Shown piece by piece: positions 43,611 through 53,390 of a DNA stretch of 64,000 nucleotides (position 1 is its first letter; each line of letters opens with the position of its first letter). The notes beneath the pieces were generated by a model. The model saw only the letters and a list, made by a program, of their open reading frames with translations. It had not been told where the DNA came from and made no database searches. The position numbers were made by a program, and so were the translations under genes. The DNA lies in the NCBI RefSeq assembly GCF_000282975.1, contig NZ_ALJC01000087.1:121837-185836 (forward strand), in the 5' to 3' direction. Origin of the DNA: Pseudomonas psychrophila HA-4 (GTDB taxonomy: Bacteria > Pseudomonadota > Gammaproteobacteria > Pseudomonadales > Pseudomonadaceae).

Positions 43611-44057
43611 ATGCCGATACGCCAACTGACCCTCGATGATCTGCCTCGCGCCAGTGCCTTGTGCATGGACGCATTCCTGCTGGCGGTTGCGCCTTCGCTT
43701 TCAGATCAAGGTGTGGAAACCTTCTCCAAGGTGGCAGCGGTGCAAGCGTTTGCCGACCGCATGCAGGGCGACAACCTGATACTGGTCCATGCCTCGGATG
43801 GCGCAATAAACGGATTGATCGAGCTTAAGGAAGGGCGTCACGTGGCGATGTTGTTCGTCGCACCCGACGCGCAGCGTAAGGGCATCGGCATGCACTTGAT
43901 GAACGCGGTACTGGAGCACGCTAGAGCTGAGGTATTAACGGTCAGGGCATCGTTGTCTTCAGTAGCCGCTTACGAAAGCTACGGATTCGTCCTCTCAGGG
44001 CAAGTGGGAGAGTTCTCCGGTCTGGTCTATCAGCCCATGGAGAAACGGCTGCCTTAA
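43611..44057 (+). CDS. GNAT-family N-acetyltransferase
   Basis: The 149-residue protein from the ATG at 43611 has the acetyl-CoA loop FVAPDAQRKGIGMHLMNAVLEHA and the SVAAYESYGFVLSG segment. The frame from 43512 has an N-terminal stretch unlike the family and a weaker ribosome site. Substrate unknown. It is convergent with the MFS gene at 44135; a 7-bp hairpin (44106-44112/44120-44126) lies between. Confidence 0.83.
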   Translation: MPIRQLTLDDLPRASALCMDAFLLAVAPSLSDQGVETFSKVAAVQAFADRMQGDNLILVHASDGAINGLIELKEGRHVAMLFVAPDAQRKGIGMHLMNAVLEHARAEVLTVRASLSSVAAYESYGFVLSGQVGEFSGLVYQPMEKRLP

Positions 44058-44134
44058 CTGTTTTGAGTCGCGCTGGGAGCAAGAGTAATACACCTTGGAC
44101 AAAGCGTTTCATAGAAGATATGAAACTGTGAAGT

Positions 44135-45319
44135 TCAAACCTTTCGCCAGACTCGTACACAAATAATTGCGGCAAGACTTGCCACCAAGGCGACGACTGC
44201 CGCCGTTAGAGGAATTGCGATAAGTGAATAACCCCATGACAACACTAGGCCGCCGATCCACGCGCCCAGTGCGACCCCGACATTAAATGCGGATATGTTC
44301 AGCGTAGACACCAGATTAGGTGCACCGGCGCCGAAACGCATGACACTGACCTGTGACGCTGGAATGGCTGCAAATGTGACTATTCCCCAAAGAAACCAAT
44401 TGATCTGAGCTGGAATCAAGTGCGTGCTCGTCCAGCATAGCGCCAGTGACACTACTGCGATTGCAATGGCGATAACAATGAGTGCTCGGTTGACGTTCCA
44501 GTCAGCCAGTCGACCTCCAAGGTAATTGCCAATGGTCATTCCAATGCCGACTATAAATAGGCTACTTGTTACCCCCGCAGGGGACAGCGCTAATAGTCCC
44601 TGCAACATAGGCACAATATAAGTGAACAACGGGAACGCGCAGGCGGTCAGTAAAATCGTCGTTGCCAGTGCTGCCCATATACGCCTGTCTTTAAGAGCAC
44701 TAAGTTCGGTTTTAAAGTTAGGTTTGATATCGTCGGTGCGAGTTGGAATCATAAATATCAGCCCCATCAACGACACCACTCCCAACCCGGCGATAACCCA
44801 GAATGGTGTTCGCCAGCCCTCCCAATTGCCGAGAGCTGTTCCTAAGGGAACTCCGGCCACGGTGGCGAGAGTCAGGCCCAAAAACATGGCTGCGATTGCG
44901 GACGCTTTTCGATGTTCAGGAACAAGGCTCGCGACCATAACGGCGCCGACGCCAAAAAAAGCGCCTTGACCGAGCGAAGTGAGAACACGGGCTGTTATAA
45001 CGGAACTGTAGGTTGCCGCAAAAGCACACATAACATTGCCGATCACGAACAGCCCCATCAAAACGATTAACGCACTTTTACGCGAGAGCTTACTTGTCAT
45101 CACCGTCATGATAGGACCACCGATGGCAATGCCGAGGGCATACGCGGTCACTACCCAACTGGCCATTGGAATTGAAACACCCAGTTCGGAAGCCATGTTC
45201 GGCAACAAACCCATCATCATAAATTCGCACGTGCCTAGGACGAAGACGCCTAACGTCAGGACGAAAACGGCAGGTGGTAGGTTGTGACTAGTCTTTTCAG
45301 CGACTGTTAGTCCGGACAC
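44135..45319 (-). CDS. MFS efflux transporter, DHA1 (AraJ-like) family
   Basis: The 394-residue protein has 12 helices with motif-A-like SKLSRKSALIVLMG, and VFVLGTCEFMMMGLLPNMASELGVS at the start, typical of arabinose-efflux-like DHA1 transporters. AGGAG five bases before the GTG at 45319 chooses the start over 45349. The SDR gene precedes it on the same strand by about 100 bases, and the LysR at 46890 may regulate both. Substrate unknown. Confidence 0.85.
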   Translation of the reverse strand: MSGLTVAEKTSHNLPPAVFVLTLGVFVLGTCEFMMMGLLPNMASELGVSIPMASWVVTAYALGIAIGGPIMTVMTSKLSRKSALIVLMGLFVIGNVMCAFAATYSSVITARVLTSLGQGAFFGVGAVMVASLVPEHRKASAIAAMFLGLTLATVAGVPLGTALGNWEGWRTPFWVIAGLGVVSLMGLIFMIPTRTDDIKPNFKTELSALKDRRIWAALATTILLTACAFPLFTYIVPMLQGLLALSPAGVTSSLFIVGIGMTIGNYLGGRLADWNVNRALIVIAIAIAVVSLALCWTSTHLIPAQINWFLWGIVTFAAIPASQVSVMRFGAGAPNLVSTLNISAFNVGVALGAWIGGLVLSWGYSLIAIPLTAAVVALVASLAAIICVRVWRKV

Positions 45320-45426
45320 AGGAACTCCTGCGACGCGCGCGGCGTGCAATGGGGCTGAGGAATAAAGTAGGAGCCAATAGCGGGTCGCGCCCTCGTAATA
45401 GAACCGACAGGCGCGTGTTCGTTGCG

Positions 45427-46167
45427 CTACGCGCTGTAACCGCCATCAACGGCGAAGCCAGCGCCAGTAATGTGTCGTGCGTCCGGTCCGCAGAGGAAGG
45501 TCACCATGGCGGCCACATCTTCAGCCTTTCCGTAATGCCCCAAGGCGATGTCTTTACGCATGGAGTCGGCACTGTCGCCTGCGGCGGGATTCATGTCGGT
45601 ATCGGTAGGGCCAGGATGCACAATGTTGACGGTAATGCCCCGTGGGCCGAGATCTCTTGCCAGCCCTTTGGTCAGTGCAATCAATGCTGCTTTACTCATT
45701 GAGTAAATGCTCAGGTTTGCCATCGGTACGCGTTCTGCCAAGACACTCCCTAGGTTGATGATGTGGCCACCGTCGGGTAAATGAGCCAGTGCAGCTTGGC
45801 TGGCAAGGACGACAGATCTAATGTTGACGTTGATGATCGAATTCAGAGCGTCGAGTTCTAGGTCATCCAGTGGTCCATATTGAAAAATCCCTGCGTTGTT
45901 GACGAGTATGTCCAGACCACCTAACGCCTCAGCCGCTTGATTAACCGAATTTCTCACGGCTTCTGGGTCTGAACTATCTGCCTGCAAGGCGAACGCGTTA
46001 CGACCGCTGGCCTTGAGTTGTTTAACCAGATCTTCAGCCTTTTCCTGTGACCGTTCATAAGTAATTGCAACATCTGCACCTTGAGCAGCCAGGGCTAGAG
46101 CAATGGCTTTTCCGATACCGCGACTTGCACCTGTGACCAGTGCCCGCTTGCCGATGAGTGACGTCAT
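45427..46167 (-). CDS. short-chain dehydrogenase/reductase (FabG-like)
   Basis: Classical SDR motifs: VTGASRGIGKA, NNAGIF, the catalytic INLGS serine and YSMSKAAL, and the C-terminal TGAGFAVDGGYSA. The 246-residue length is usual. It lies before the MFS gene on the same strand, a common pairing downstream of LysR regulators. The substrate is not evident. Confidence 0.87.
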   Translation of the reverse strand: MTSLIGKRALVTGASRGIGKAIALALAAQGADVAITYERSQEKAEDLVKQLKASGRNAFALQADSSDPEAVRNSVNQAAEALGGLDILVNNAGIFQYGPLDDLELDALNSIINVNIRSVVLASQAALAHLPDGGHIINLGSVLAERVPMANLSIYSMSKAALIALTKGLARDLGPRGITVNIVHPGPTDTDMNPAAGDSADSMRKDIALGHYGKAEDVAAMVTFLCGPDARHITGAGFAVDGGYSA

Positions 46168-46889
46168 GATGTTATTTCCTGAGGTGATTTAAATTCAGAA
46201 GTTGAATCAGTAGGGCGTTTGGCCTGTGATCCTACGTCGTGTTGTTGCGCTGAAAAGTTGGAGTGCTTATTGCTCGGCCATTGGTAGCGGGTAGAGGACG
46301 TATTGCAGGCACTATCAACGTCGCTTACGCCGCCTTGAACCCAAATATCGCAGGCGAACGCACGGTGGATAGGGCGATACCTAACGCTACTTGTGTTGAT
46401 GAGGTAAAAAGCTTCAGCTTCCAAAAAAGGCATCCGACGCTCCAGCATAATTAAATGTGTTTAATGCTCATGCGATTGGTGCACTCGCATTGATACTTAA
46501 CAGGCTTGGTACTAAACGTTTGAGTAAGTGTTGGAAGTATGGGCGGTGTTTGCGTAGTAATAAATGACGTATATAGAAACGCAGTGTGGCGTTTTAAGCC
46601 ACAATCAGCCGGCTGTTTTTTTTGCAAAAAAAAGACCCGCATGCGGGCGGGTCAAAAGTAAACCAAAGGTCAGCGAAACAAAAAAACAAGGCGTGTTGAA
46701 AATCCATTGGCTTTATATTTCGCTGTACAGGAGTCTACTGAGTTAGTTGCACAAACATAATCGACATTGGTGATATTTATTATTAAAAGCAATGCGCGTT
46801 TATTGAAGGTAGCAGGGTGTATTGATGCAGGTGTCTATGTTATGCGCGATCTTTAGATTAATGGGCGTGATTGCTATTTAGCCCATTTA
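46168..46889. other. A+T-rich stretch without a supported gene
   Basis: This is the longest non-coding stretch in the window. Short frames on both strands (46263-46454 plus; 46164-46448 and 46451-46642 minus) have no family match or ribosome site I can support; the plus frame contains INVAYAALNPNIAG, possibly a gene relic. A strong minus-strand terminator lies at 46626-46653, so a transcript ends here. The right 230 bases are markedly A+T-rich and include the SDR upstream region only at the left edge. Confidence 0.45.
46626..46653 (-). terminator. strong Rho-independent terminator, minus strand
   Basis: Read on the minus strand, GACCCGC and GCGGGTC pair over a 6-base loop and are followed at once by eight T residues. 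The nearest upstream minus-strand gene is the LysR at 46890, 237 bases away, so it ends either a long LysR 3' tail or a separate small RNA. Confidence 0.8.
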
Positions 46890-47801
46890 TTAAATTGCGG
46901 GAGATCTTAGACTCTCCGACAGGTGGTTTAAAACCACTCGAGTTTTTGCCGACATTTTCTGTCCCGAGGGTATGAGTGCGTGCACCGGCAGTCCTGCTGT
47001 ACTTGAGTTAGGCAGCAATTGGACGAGTGTTCCCTCGGCGAGGTAAGGCTGGGCCATGCGATCGAGTATCTGCCCAACGCCCAGGCCTTTGACCATGGCG
47101 TCGATGATCACCTGAGTGTCAGACGTAATGATTTGTGGTTCAGGCGAGATTTCCCTGATGTGGCTTCCATCAAGAAGCGTCCAAGGCCGTAAGCGGCCGT
47201 TGCGTCCGCGAAAGATCAGGGCTGAGTGATTGGCGATTTCACTCACCGATGAAATGGCCCCTCGACGTGCGATGTAATCTGGAGAAGCGTAGAGGCCAAA
47301 TGTCGTGTCGCACAGCTTTCGAACGGTCATTTCGCTGTCCGTCAGCAAATCACCGATACGAACTACGATATCCCAGCCTTCTGCTACCGGATCGGACACC
47401 TGATCGGTGATTGCCAATTCTAGGGTTAATTTCGGGTAACGCACGCCAAGAGCCGCGAATGTAGGTAATAGCAGGCGACCGAAACTCGCGGGTAGGTTGA
47501 GTCGCACGCGTCCAATCGGTTCGTTGCGCCGGACCTTTAGGGCATGTTCCACCTCTTTCAGATAATCCAGAGCCGTCAGAGCCCCGACAAGGTAGGTTTC
47601 ACCGTCTTCCGTGAGACGAACGGCGCGAGTGGTCCGCTGGAACAGTTGAGTGCCGAGGCGTTTTTCCAAGCGTTGAACGGCCTTCCCGACGTTGGATTTG
47701 TCAGTCCCTAACGCTTCGGCAGCGCGGGTAAAACTGCCCGTTTGCGCAACCGCGGTAAACGTCACGATATCGGGCATTGAAATATCAGAACGCCTGATCA
47801 T
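46890..47801 (-). CDS. LysR-family transcriptional regulator
   Basis: The helix-turn-helix (FTAVAQTGSFTRAAEALGTDKSNVGKAVQRLEKRLG) starts about residue 15 after the ATG at 47801, which has an AGGAGA site; the frame to 48080 would overlap the divergent LysR gene and is rejected. It belongs to the branch with LFQRTTRAVRLTEDG. Product 303 residues. The SDR and MFS genes downstream on the same strand are its likely targets. Confidence 0.87.
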   Translation of the reverse strand: MIRRSDISMPDIVTFTAVAQTGSFTRAAEALGTDKSNVGKAVQRLEKRLGTQLFQRTTRAVRLTEDGETYLVGALTALDYLKEVEHALKVRRNEPIGRVRLNLPASFGRLLLPTFAALGVRYPKLTLELAITDQVSDPVAEGWDIVVRIGDLLTDSEMTVRKLCDTTFGLYASPDYIARRGAISSVSEIANHSALIFRGRNGRLRPWTLLDGSHIREISPEPQIITSDTQVIIDAMVKGLGVGQILDRMAQPYLAEGTLVQLLPNSSTAGLPVHALIPSGQKMSAKTRVVLNHLSESLRSPAI

Positions 47802-47849
47802 TGTCTCTCCTGGCGCCATTTGGCGTGTCGTTAGCCTAGGAGTACTCTG

Positions 47850-47878
47850 ATACAACAACAAACAATCTTTTCTTGTAT
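47850..47878. promoter_or_regulatory. inverted repeat between the two LysR genes
   Basis: ATACAA at 47850-47855 and TTGTAT at 47873-47878 form a spaced palindrome in the 88-base gap between divergent LysR genes, of the kind used for LysR-type autoregulation. Which regulator binds is not known. Confidence 0.35.
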
Positions 47879-47889
47879 GAGATACAAAT

Positions 47890-48777
47890 ATGGCAAGAGC
47901 CTCTAGATTAGGTATTAGGCAATTGCGGATTTTCTCTGCATTGCTGAAGGAAAAAAATCTGAGCGTTGTCGCTAACCATATGGGCCTGACGCAGCAAGCT
48001 GTCAGCGCAAATGTAGCGACGTTGCGCGAGGTTTTCGGCGATCCGTTGTTCGTGCGTACGGGCCGTGGAGTGATGGCCACGGCACTGGCGCAAGAACTTG
48101 CGATTGAGGTTAATGAAATTCTTTCAGCTCTCGACCGGCTAGTGGATCGTGCGCCGTTCGATCCCGCGCAGGTGGTGGCCCAGATGAATATCTGCGGGGC
48201 GGACTATGCGCACCACGTGGCAATGGGGCCTCGCTTGAGTGCCATTCGCCAGCAGGCGCCGCATATAAAGTTGATCCTGAGCGAACTGCAAATTGATGCT
48301 GTGGCTGGCAAAATGGCCAGCGGTGAGATCGACATTGCGATCACGCTTGCGGAGTACGTGCCAGCCCACTTTCCTCGACGGACGCTGTTTCATGAGCACT
48401 ATGTGTGCGTCGCGGATGAGTCGTCTGCGCTCTGCGAGAGCGTTATCAGTCTAGAGACCCTGGCCCGGCAGCCTCATGTCGTAGTGTCACCTGCGCGGGC
48501 AAATTTGCAGGGCTCGGCAGATGGTTGGTTCGAGCAACGTGGCTTGCAACGCAACATCATCCTGTCGGTGCCGCATTTTCTGTTGGCCGGGCAAATGGTA
48601 AAAGCCACCGGGGCCGTTGCCTTCATTCCCTCCCGCCTGCTGCCTTACCCTGGCCTGAAAGTAGTGCAACTCGAAGAGAACGCCAGCCCGCCTGGGTATG
48701 AATTGATTGTGGCCTGGCATCCCAACTCAGAATCAAGCCCGCTGATCAACTGGATGGTTGAGATGTTAGTCGGCTGA
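47890..48777 (+). CDS. LysR-family regulator (NodD/MexT-type subgroup)
   Basis: The helix-turn-helix is at about residues 8-45 (LRIFSALLKEKNLSVVANHMGLTQQAVSANVATLREVFGDPLFVRTGRGV); the GDPLFVRTG segment marks the NodD/MexT/NahR-like branch. The 295-residue product ends just before the RND pump genes, transcribed the same way. MexT, of this branch, activates mexEF-oprN, so this gene is the likely local activator of the pump. Confidence 0.87.
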   Translation: MARASRLGIRQLRIFSALLKEKNLSVVANHMGLTQQAVSANVATLREVFGDPLFVRTGRGVMATALAQELAIEVNEILSALDRLVDRAPFDPAQVVAQMNICGADYAHHVAMGPRLSAIRQQAPHIKLILSELQIDAVAGKMASGEIDIAITLAEYVPAHFPRRTLFHEHYVCVADESSALCESVISLETLARQPHVVVSPARANLQGSADGWFEQRGLQRNIILSVPHFLLAGQMVKATGAVAFIPSRLLPYPGLKVVQLEENASPPGYELIVAWHPNSESSPLINWMVEMLVG

Positions 48778-48800
48778 TCCCCCTCGATTCTTATTGTGTC

Positions 48801-48839
48801 GATAAACGCCACAATGGGTGTCTTTGCGCATCGTTTATC
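48801..48839. promoter_or_regulatory. inverted repeat upstream of the RND pump
   Basis: GATAAACG (48801-48808) and CGTTTATC (48832-48839) are exact inverted 8-mers about three helical turns apart, 130 bases before the pump's first gene. The spacing suits a LysR-type regulator; binding by the adjacent LysR is inferred. A hairpin with a 23-base loop is the other reading. Confidence 0.5.
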
Positions 48840-48965
48840 AAACCGTTGACGCCTTCCACAATGGCCGCCTCCGGTCCCGTGTGATTATTCCGCTGAACTG
48901 GTCCGCCACAGACGATAGGCCGTAAGGCCTAGCGTTAACTGATCTGTTTAACAGGAATCATCTCG

Positions 48966-50150
48966 ATGTTTGCTGCTCGTAAAAATGTCTCCGTAGCGCT
49001 TAGTGCGCTGTTTATCGTGGTGTGTGCTGCGGGCGTACCATTTGCGCAACGCCATCAAGGTATGTTGATCAATTCTGCGTCAGCGGCTGACACGCCTGCG
49101 CCAGCCGTTGCAGTCGGTGTCGCTGTGGTCATCTCGCAACCGATTACCGAGTGGCAAGCCTTCTCCGGGCGTTTGGAGGCGATTGATGACATCGCCATCC
49201 GGCCTCTTGTCTCCGGCGCAATTGTCGGCGTGCACTTCAAAGATGGCAGCGTCGTAAAGCGCGGCGATTTATTGTTCAGCATCGATCCCAAGCCCTATCG
49301 GGCTGAGTTGGACCGCGCAGCAGGCGTGTTAGCCGCCGCGCAATCGCGCACCGTTTTCGCGACATTGGACGCCGCGCGTGCTGATCGGCTTATTGACGCC
49401 AATGCGATTTCCAAGCGTGATCGGGACGAGAAGCACAATGCGTTACGTGAAGCCAAAGCTCAGGTCAAAACTGCGCAGGCTGCGGTGGACACGGCGACAA
49501 TCAACCTTGGTTACACGCAGATCGTTGCGCCTATTGCTGGCCGGTTATCTCGCGCCGAACTGACTGTGGGCAATATTGTGGCAAGCGGTGCCGCTGCGCC
49601 GCGTTTGACGACGCTGGTGTCGGTGTCTCCGATTTATGCGTCGTTCGATGTCGATGAACACACGTATTTGAACTACTTAAGTGACGGATCCCGACTAGCG
49701 GTGCCGGTATCGATGGGGTTGGCGAATGAGTCGGGATACTCGCGTCAAGGCCAGATCGACTCGGTCGACAACCAATTGGATAGCCGCTCAGGCACCCTCC
49801 GTGTACGCGCCCGTTTCGACAATGCCAATGGCGCACTTCTTCCGGGCTTGTACGCCCGTATTAAAGTCATCGGCGGTCAGCCGCACACCGCAGTGATGAT
49901 CAATGATGCGGCGGTCGGCACCGACCAGACGCGTAAGTTCGTGTTGACCGTGGATGAGCAGAATCGCGCCCACTACCGCGAGGTGATACTGGGGAATCTG
50001 CATGAAGGGCTGCGTGTGGTGACGAGTGGGCTGAAGGCTGGAGACAGGGTCATCGTCAATGGCATGCAACGGGTTCGGCCGCAAGACACTGTGAATGTAC
50101 AAAGCGTCGATATGGCGAGCTTGGCTCCTTCAATTAAGCCCGCAGCCTAA
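48966..50150 (+). CDS. RND efflux periplasmic adaptor, MexE-like
   Basis: The 394-residue protein has an N-terminal export signal, then the beta-barrel/lipoyl segments (RLEAIDDIAIRPLVSGAIVGVHFKDGSVVKRGDLLFSIDPKPYRAELDRA), a coiled-coil hairpin and a second lipoyl half (YTQIVAPIAGRLSRAELTVGNIV). It would link the inner-membrane pump to an outer-membrane channel. AGGAA precedes the ATG. It forms an operon with the permease 14 bases on. MexE-like by partner and layout. Confidence 0.9.
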   Translation: MFAARKNVSVALSALFIVVCAAGVPFAQRHQGMLINSASAADTPAPAVAVGVAVVISQPITEWQAFSGRLEAIDDIAIRPLVSGAIVGVHFKDGSVVKRGDLLFSIDPKPYRAELDRAAGVLAAAQSRTVFATLDAARADRLIDANAISKRDRDEKHNALREAKAQVKTAQAAVDTATINLGYTQIVAPIAGRLSRAELTVGNIVASGAAAPRLTTLVSVSPIYASFDVDEHTYLNYLSDGSRLAVPVSMGLANESGYSRQGQIDSVDNQLDSRSGTLRVRARFDNANGALLPGLYARIKVIGGQPHTAVMINDAAVGTDQTRKFVLTVDEQNRAHYREVILGNLHEGLRVVTSGLKAGDRVIVNGMQRVRPQDTVNVQSVDMASLAPSIKPAA

Positions 50151-50164
50151 GGCGAAAAAGCCCC

Positions 50165-53100
50165 ATGAATATCTCAAGATTCTTTATCGACCGTCCGATC
50201 TTCGCCGGCGTGTTGTCGGTATTGGTTGTTTTGGCCGGACTCATTGCTCTATTTAAGTTGCCTTCCTCTGAATACCCAGAGGTCGTACCGCCTTCAGTGA
50301 TTGTGCATGCTCAGTATCCGGGGGCAAATCCCAAGGTTATAGCCGACACCGTCGCCTCACCGATCGAGGAGCAAATCAACGGCGTCGAGGACATGCTCTA
50401 CATGCAGTCGCAAGCGACCAGTGACGGCAACATGACCACCACTGTGACGTTCAAACTCGGCACTGACCCCAACCTTGCTCAACAACTTATCCAGACGCGG
50501 GTCGCCCAAGCGTTGCCGCGTTTGCCGGAAGACGTCCAGCGCCTTGGGGTGACCTCAATCAAGTCATCGCCCACGTTGACTATAGCGGTGAACCTGGTCT
50601 CGCCGAACCGTCGCTACGATATGCCCTACCTGCGCAATTATCTGCTGATCAACGTGCGGGACAGGCTTGCGCGAATTCCTGGTGTCGGTGAAGCGAGGCT
50701 GTGGGGCGGGGGTGATTATTCCATGCGCATCTGGCTGGACCCGCAGAAAATCGCGCGCCTGAACATGACGGCGACCGATGTGGTGAATGCCATTCGAGAG
50801 CAGAACGTGCAAGTCGCAGCAGGCATGGTCGGCGGCGCGCCAATGATGACCAACGTGCCTTTGCAGTTGAGTATTAACGCCCAGGGACGGCTGAAAACCG
50901 AGCGGGAGTTTCTCGACATCATCCTGAAGTCCTCAGCGGATGGTGCCGTGACTCATTTGTCGGATGTTGCCCGGGTCGAGGTCGGCGCTTCCGAATATGG
51001 GTTGCGTTCACTGTTGGACAACGAGCAGTCAGCGCAAGTTGTGATCTTCGAGCAGCCTGGCGCTAACTCGTTGCAGATTTCCAAGGATGTTCGTGCCGCG
51101 ATGGACGAGTTGCAGGCGGACATGCCCGAAGACCTCGAATATCGAATTGCCTATGACCCCAGCCAGTTTGTTCAGGAAAGCATCAACGCGGTGATCATGA
51201 CGCTATTCGAGGCGATTGCCCTGGTAGTGCTGGTGGTAATTGTCTTTTTGCAAACGTGGCGCGCCTCGCTGATACCGCTGTTGGCGGTGCCGGTATCGAT
51301 CATCGGCACCTTTGCGTTGCTACTGGCCTTCGGCTTCACGATCAATGCGCTATCACTGTTTGGCATGGTGCTGGCCATCGGCATCGTGGTCGACGATGCG
51401 ATCGTTGTCGTCGAGAACGTCGAGCGCAATATCGAGGCTGGGCTGTCTCCCCGCGATGCAACCTATAAAGCCATGCAGGAAGTGAGCGGTCCGATCATTG
51501 CGATCGCCCTGACGCTGGTCGCGGTATTCGTGCCGTTGGCGTTCATGTCAGGGCTAACGGGGCAGTTCTACCAACAGTTTGCGATGACGATCGCTATTTC
51601 AACAGTTATCTCCGCGTTCAACTCGCTCACTCTTTCACCGGCGCTCGCGGCGGTGCTACTCAAAGGTCACCACGCGCCTAAAGACTGGCTAACCCGAGTG
51701 ATGGATCGCCTATTTGGGCGTTTTTTCGATGGTTTTAACAACGTCTTCAACCGTGGCTCGAAGGCGTATGGCAAAGGAGTCAATCGCCTCGTCAACCGCA
51801 AAATGGTGATGCTAGTTATCTACGGTCTGCTTCTGGGCGCCGCAGTGTTCATGGGCAAAGTCGTGCCTGGTGGGTTTGTCCCACAGCAGGATAAGGACTA
51901 TGTACTGGCGGTGGCGCAATTGCCCAATGGCGCTTCCATGGAGCGCACTGAACAGGTGGTGCGCAAAATGGCCGAAATTGCACACCGGATACCGGGGGTC
52001 GAGCGCGCTGTTCAGTACCCGGGGATGTCGATCAACGGCTTCACGCACTCCTCGAGTGCGGGGGTGATCTTCATGATTCTCAAACCCTCGATTCAGCGTG
52101 GTGAGGGTGAATCAACGGTCAATATCGTCACTCAATTAAACGCTGAGTATTCGCAGATCAAAGAGGCAAATGTGGCGGCGTTTCCTCCGCCACCCGTGCT
52201 GGGCCTCGGCACGCTGGGCGGCTTCAAGTTGCAGATTGAGGATCGCGGCTCACTTGGCTATGAAGCGCTAAACGATGCCACACAGGCGTTTCTGGCCAAA
52301 GCAGCGCAGGCACCGGAGTTAGGCCCCTCGTTTAGTACTTTTCAGATTAACGTGCCGCAACTCAACGTTGAGCTCGATCGGGTCAAGGCCAAGCAATTGG
52401 GCGTTTCGGTGACTGATGTATTCGCCACGCTGCAAATTTATCTGGGGTCGGCCTACATCAACGACTTCAACAAATTTGGTCGTGTCTATCAGGTACGTGC
52501 TCAGGCGGACGCGCCTTTTCGCGCCACCGCAGCGGACATCGGGTTGCTCAAAACCCGCAACGTGGAGGGGGACATGGTGCCCCTGTCTTCACTGGTGAAC
52601 GTCACGACCACGTATGGTCCTGAATCCGTGGTGCGCTACAACGGTTATCCGGCAGCCGATATCAACGGAGGACCGGCACCGGGTTATTCGTCAGATCAGG
52701 CGCAAGCGGCGGTCGAACGGATTGCCGCCGACGTATTGCCCCGTGGAGTGAAGTTTGAATGGACGGACCTGACTTATCAGCAGGTCTTGGTGGGTAACGC
52801 TTCGTTGTGGATATTCCCGATCAGTGTGTTGCTGGTGTTTCTGGTGCTGGCGGCCCTTTATGAAAGCCTGACCCTCCCGCTTGCGATCATTCTGATCGTG
52901 CCGATGAGCCTCTTGTCAGCGTTGATCGGCGTGTGGCTGACCGATGGAGATAACAACATTTTTACCCAGATTGGGTTGATGGTGTTGGTGGGTCTGTCGG
53001 TGAAAAACGCGATCCTGATTGTCGAGTTCGCCAGGGAACTGGAGATGCAGGGACGCACGGTCATAGAGGCAGCGGTGGAAGCGAGCCGCTTACGTTTGCG

Positions 53101-53383
53101 CCCGATTCTGATGACGTCTATCGCGTTCATCATGGGGGTGGTTCCGCTGGTGTTTTCGTCAGGGGCTGGCGCGGAAATGCGTGAGGCCATGGGCATCGCG
53201 GTGTTCTTTGGCATGCTGGGTGTGACCCTGTTCGGCTTGATGCTGACGCCGGTGTTTTATGTGCTATTTCGCAAAATATCGGGTGTCGAACATCTGGTTG
53301 ATAAGCACGGGATGCATCCGAGTCTTCAAAGTGTCGCTGCCGGCCACGTTCACAGCGGCTCTAGCGTGCCGTACCCACAGTGA
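50165..53383 (+). CDS. RND efflux permease, MexF-like
   Basis: The 1072-residue protein has the HAE1 architecture: FFIDRPIFAGVLSVLVVLAG at the start, two large periplasmic loops and 12 helices, with the proton-relay aspartates in GIVVDDAIVVVENVERN. Overall pattern is nearest MexF, which expels chloramphenicol, fluoroquinolones and trimethoprim in P. aeruginosa. The channel gene expected next is only a remnant (53391-53546), so the pump must use another channel such as a TolC/OprM homologue, if it works at all. Confidence 0.92.
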   Translation: MNISRFFIDRPIFAGVLSVLVVLAGLIALFKLPSSEYPEVVPPSVIVHAQYPGANPKVIADTVASPIEEQINGVEDMLYMQSQATSDGNMTTTVTFKLGTDPNLAQQLIQTRVAQALPRLPEDVQRLGVTSIKSSPTLTIAVNLVSPNRRYDMPYLRNYLLINVRDRLARIPGVGEARLWGGGDYSMRIWLDPQKIARLNMTATDVVNAIREQNVQVAAGMVGGAPMMTNVPLQLSINAQGRLKTEREFLDIILKSSADGAVTHLSDVARVEVGASEYGLRSLLDNEQSAQVVIFEQPGANSLQISKDVRAAMDELQADMPEDLEYRIAYDPSQFVQESINAVIMTLFEAIALVVLVVIVFLQTWRASLIPLLAVPVSIIGTFALLLAFGFTINALSLFGMVLAIGIVVDDAIVVVENVERNIEAGLSPRDATYKAMQEVSGPIIAIALTLVAVFVPLAFMSGLTGQFYQQFAMTIAISTVISAFNSLTLSPALAAVLLKGHHAPKDWLTRVMDRLFGRFFDGFNNVFNRGSKAYGKGVNRLVNRKMVMLVIYGLLLGAAVFMGKVVPGGFVPQQDKDYVLAVAQLPNGASMERTEQVVRKMAEIAHRIPGVERAVQYPGMSINGFTHSSSAGVIFMILKPSIQRGEGESTVNIVTQLNAEYSQIKEANVAAFPPPPVLGLGTLGGFKLQIEDRGSLGYEALNDATQAFLAKAAQAPELGPSFSTFQINVPQLNVELDRVKAKQLGVSVTDVFATLQIYLGSAYINDFNKFGRVYQVRAQADAPFRATAADIGLLKTRNVEGDMVPLSSLVNVTTTYGPESVVRYNGYPAADINGGPAPGYSSDQAQAAVERIAADVLPRGVKFEWTDLTYQQVLVGNASLWIFPISVLLVFLVLAALYESLTLPLAIILIVPMSLLSALIGVWLTDGDNNIFTQIGLMVLVGLSVKNAILIVEFARELEMQGRTVIEAAVEASRLRLRPILMTSIAFIMGVVPLVFSSGAGAEMREAMGIAVFFGMLGVTLFGLMLTPVFYVLFRKISGVEHLVDKHGMHPSLQSVAAGHVHSGSSVPYPQ

Positions 53384-53390
53384 GAATGAA

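Noticed and set aside
46263..46454. plus-strand frame with INVAYAALNPNIAG as a gene
   Set aside because: No ribosome site, no family match and short length; kept only as a possible relic in the gap entry.
46890..48080. 396-residue LysR protein with a long N-terminal extension
   Set aside because: The extension overlaps the divergent LysR gene in antisense; a good ribosome site precedes the ATG at 47801.
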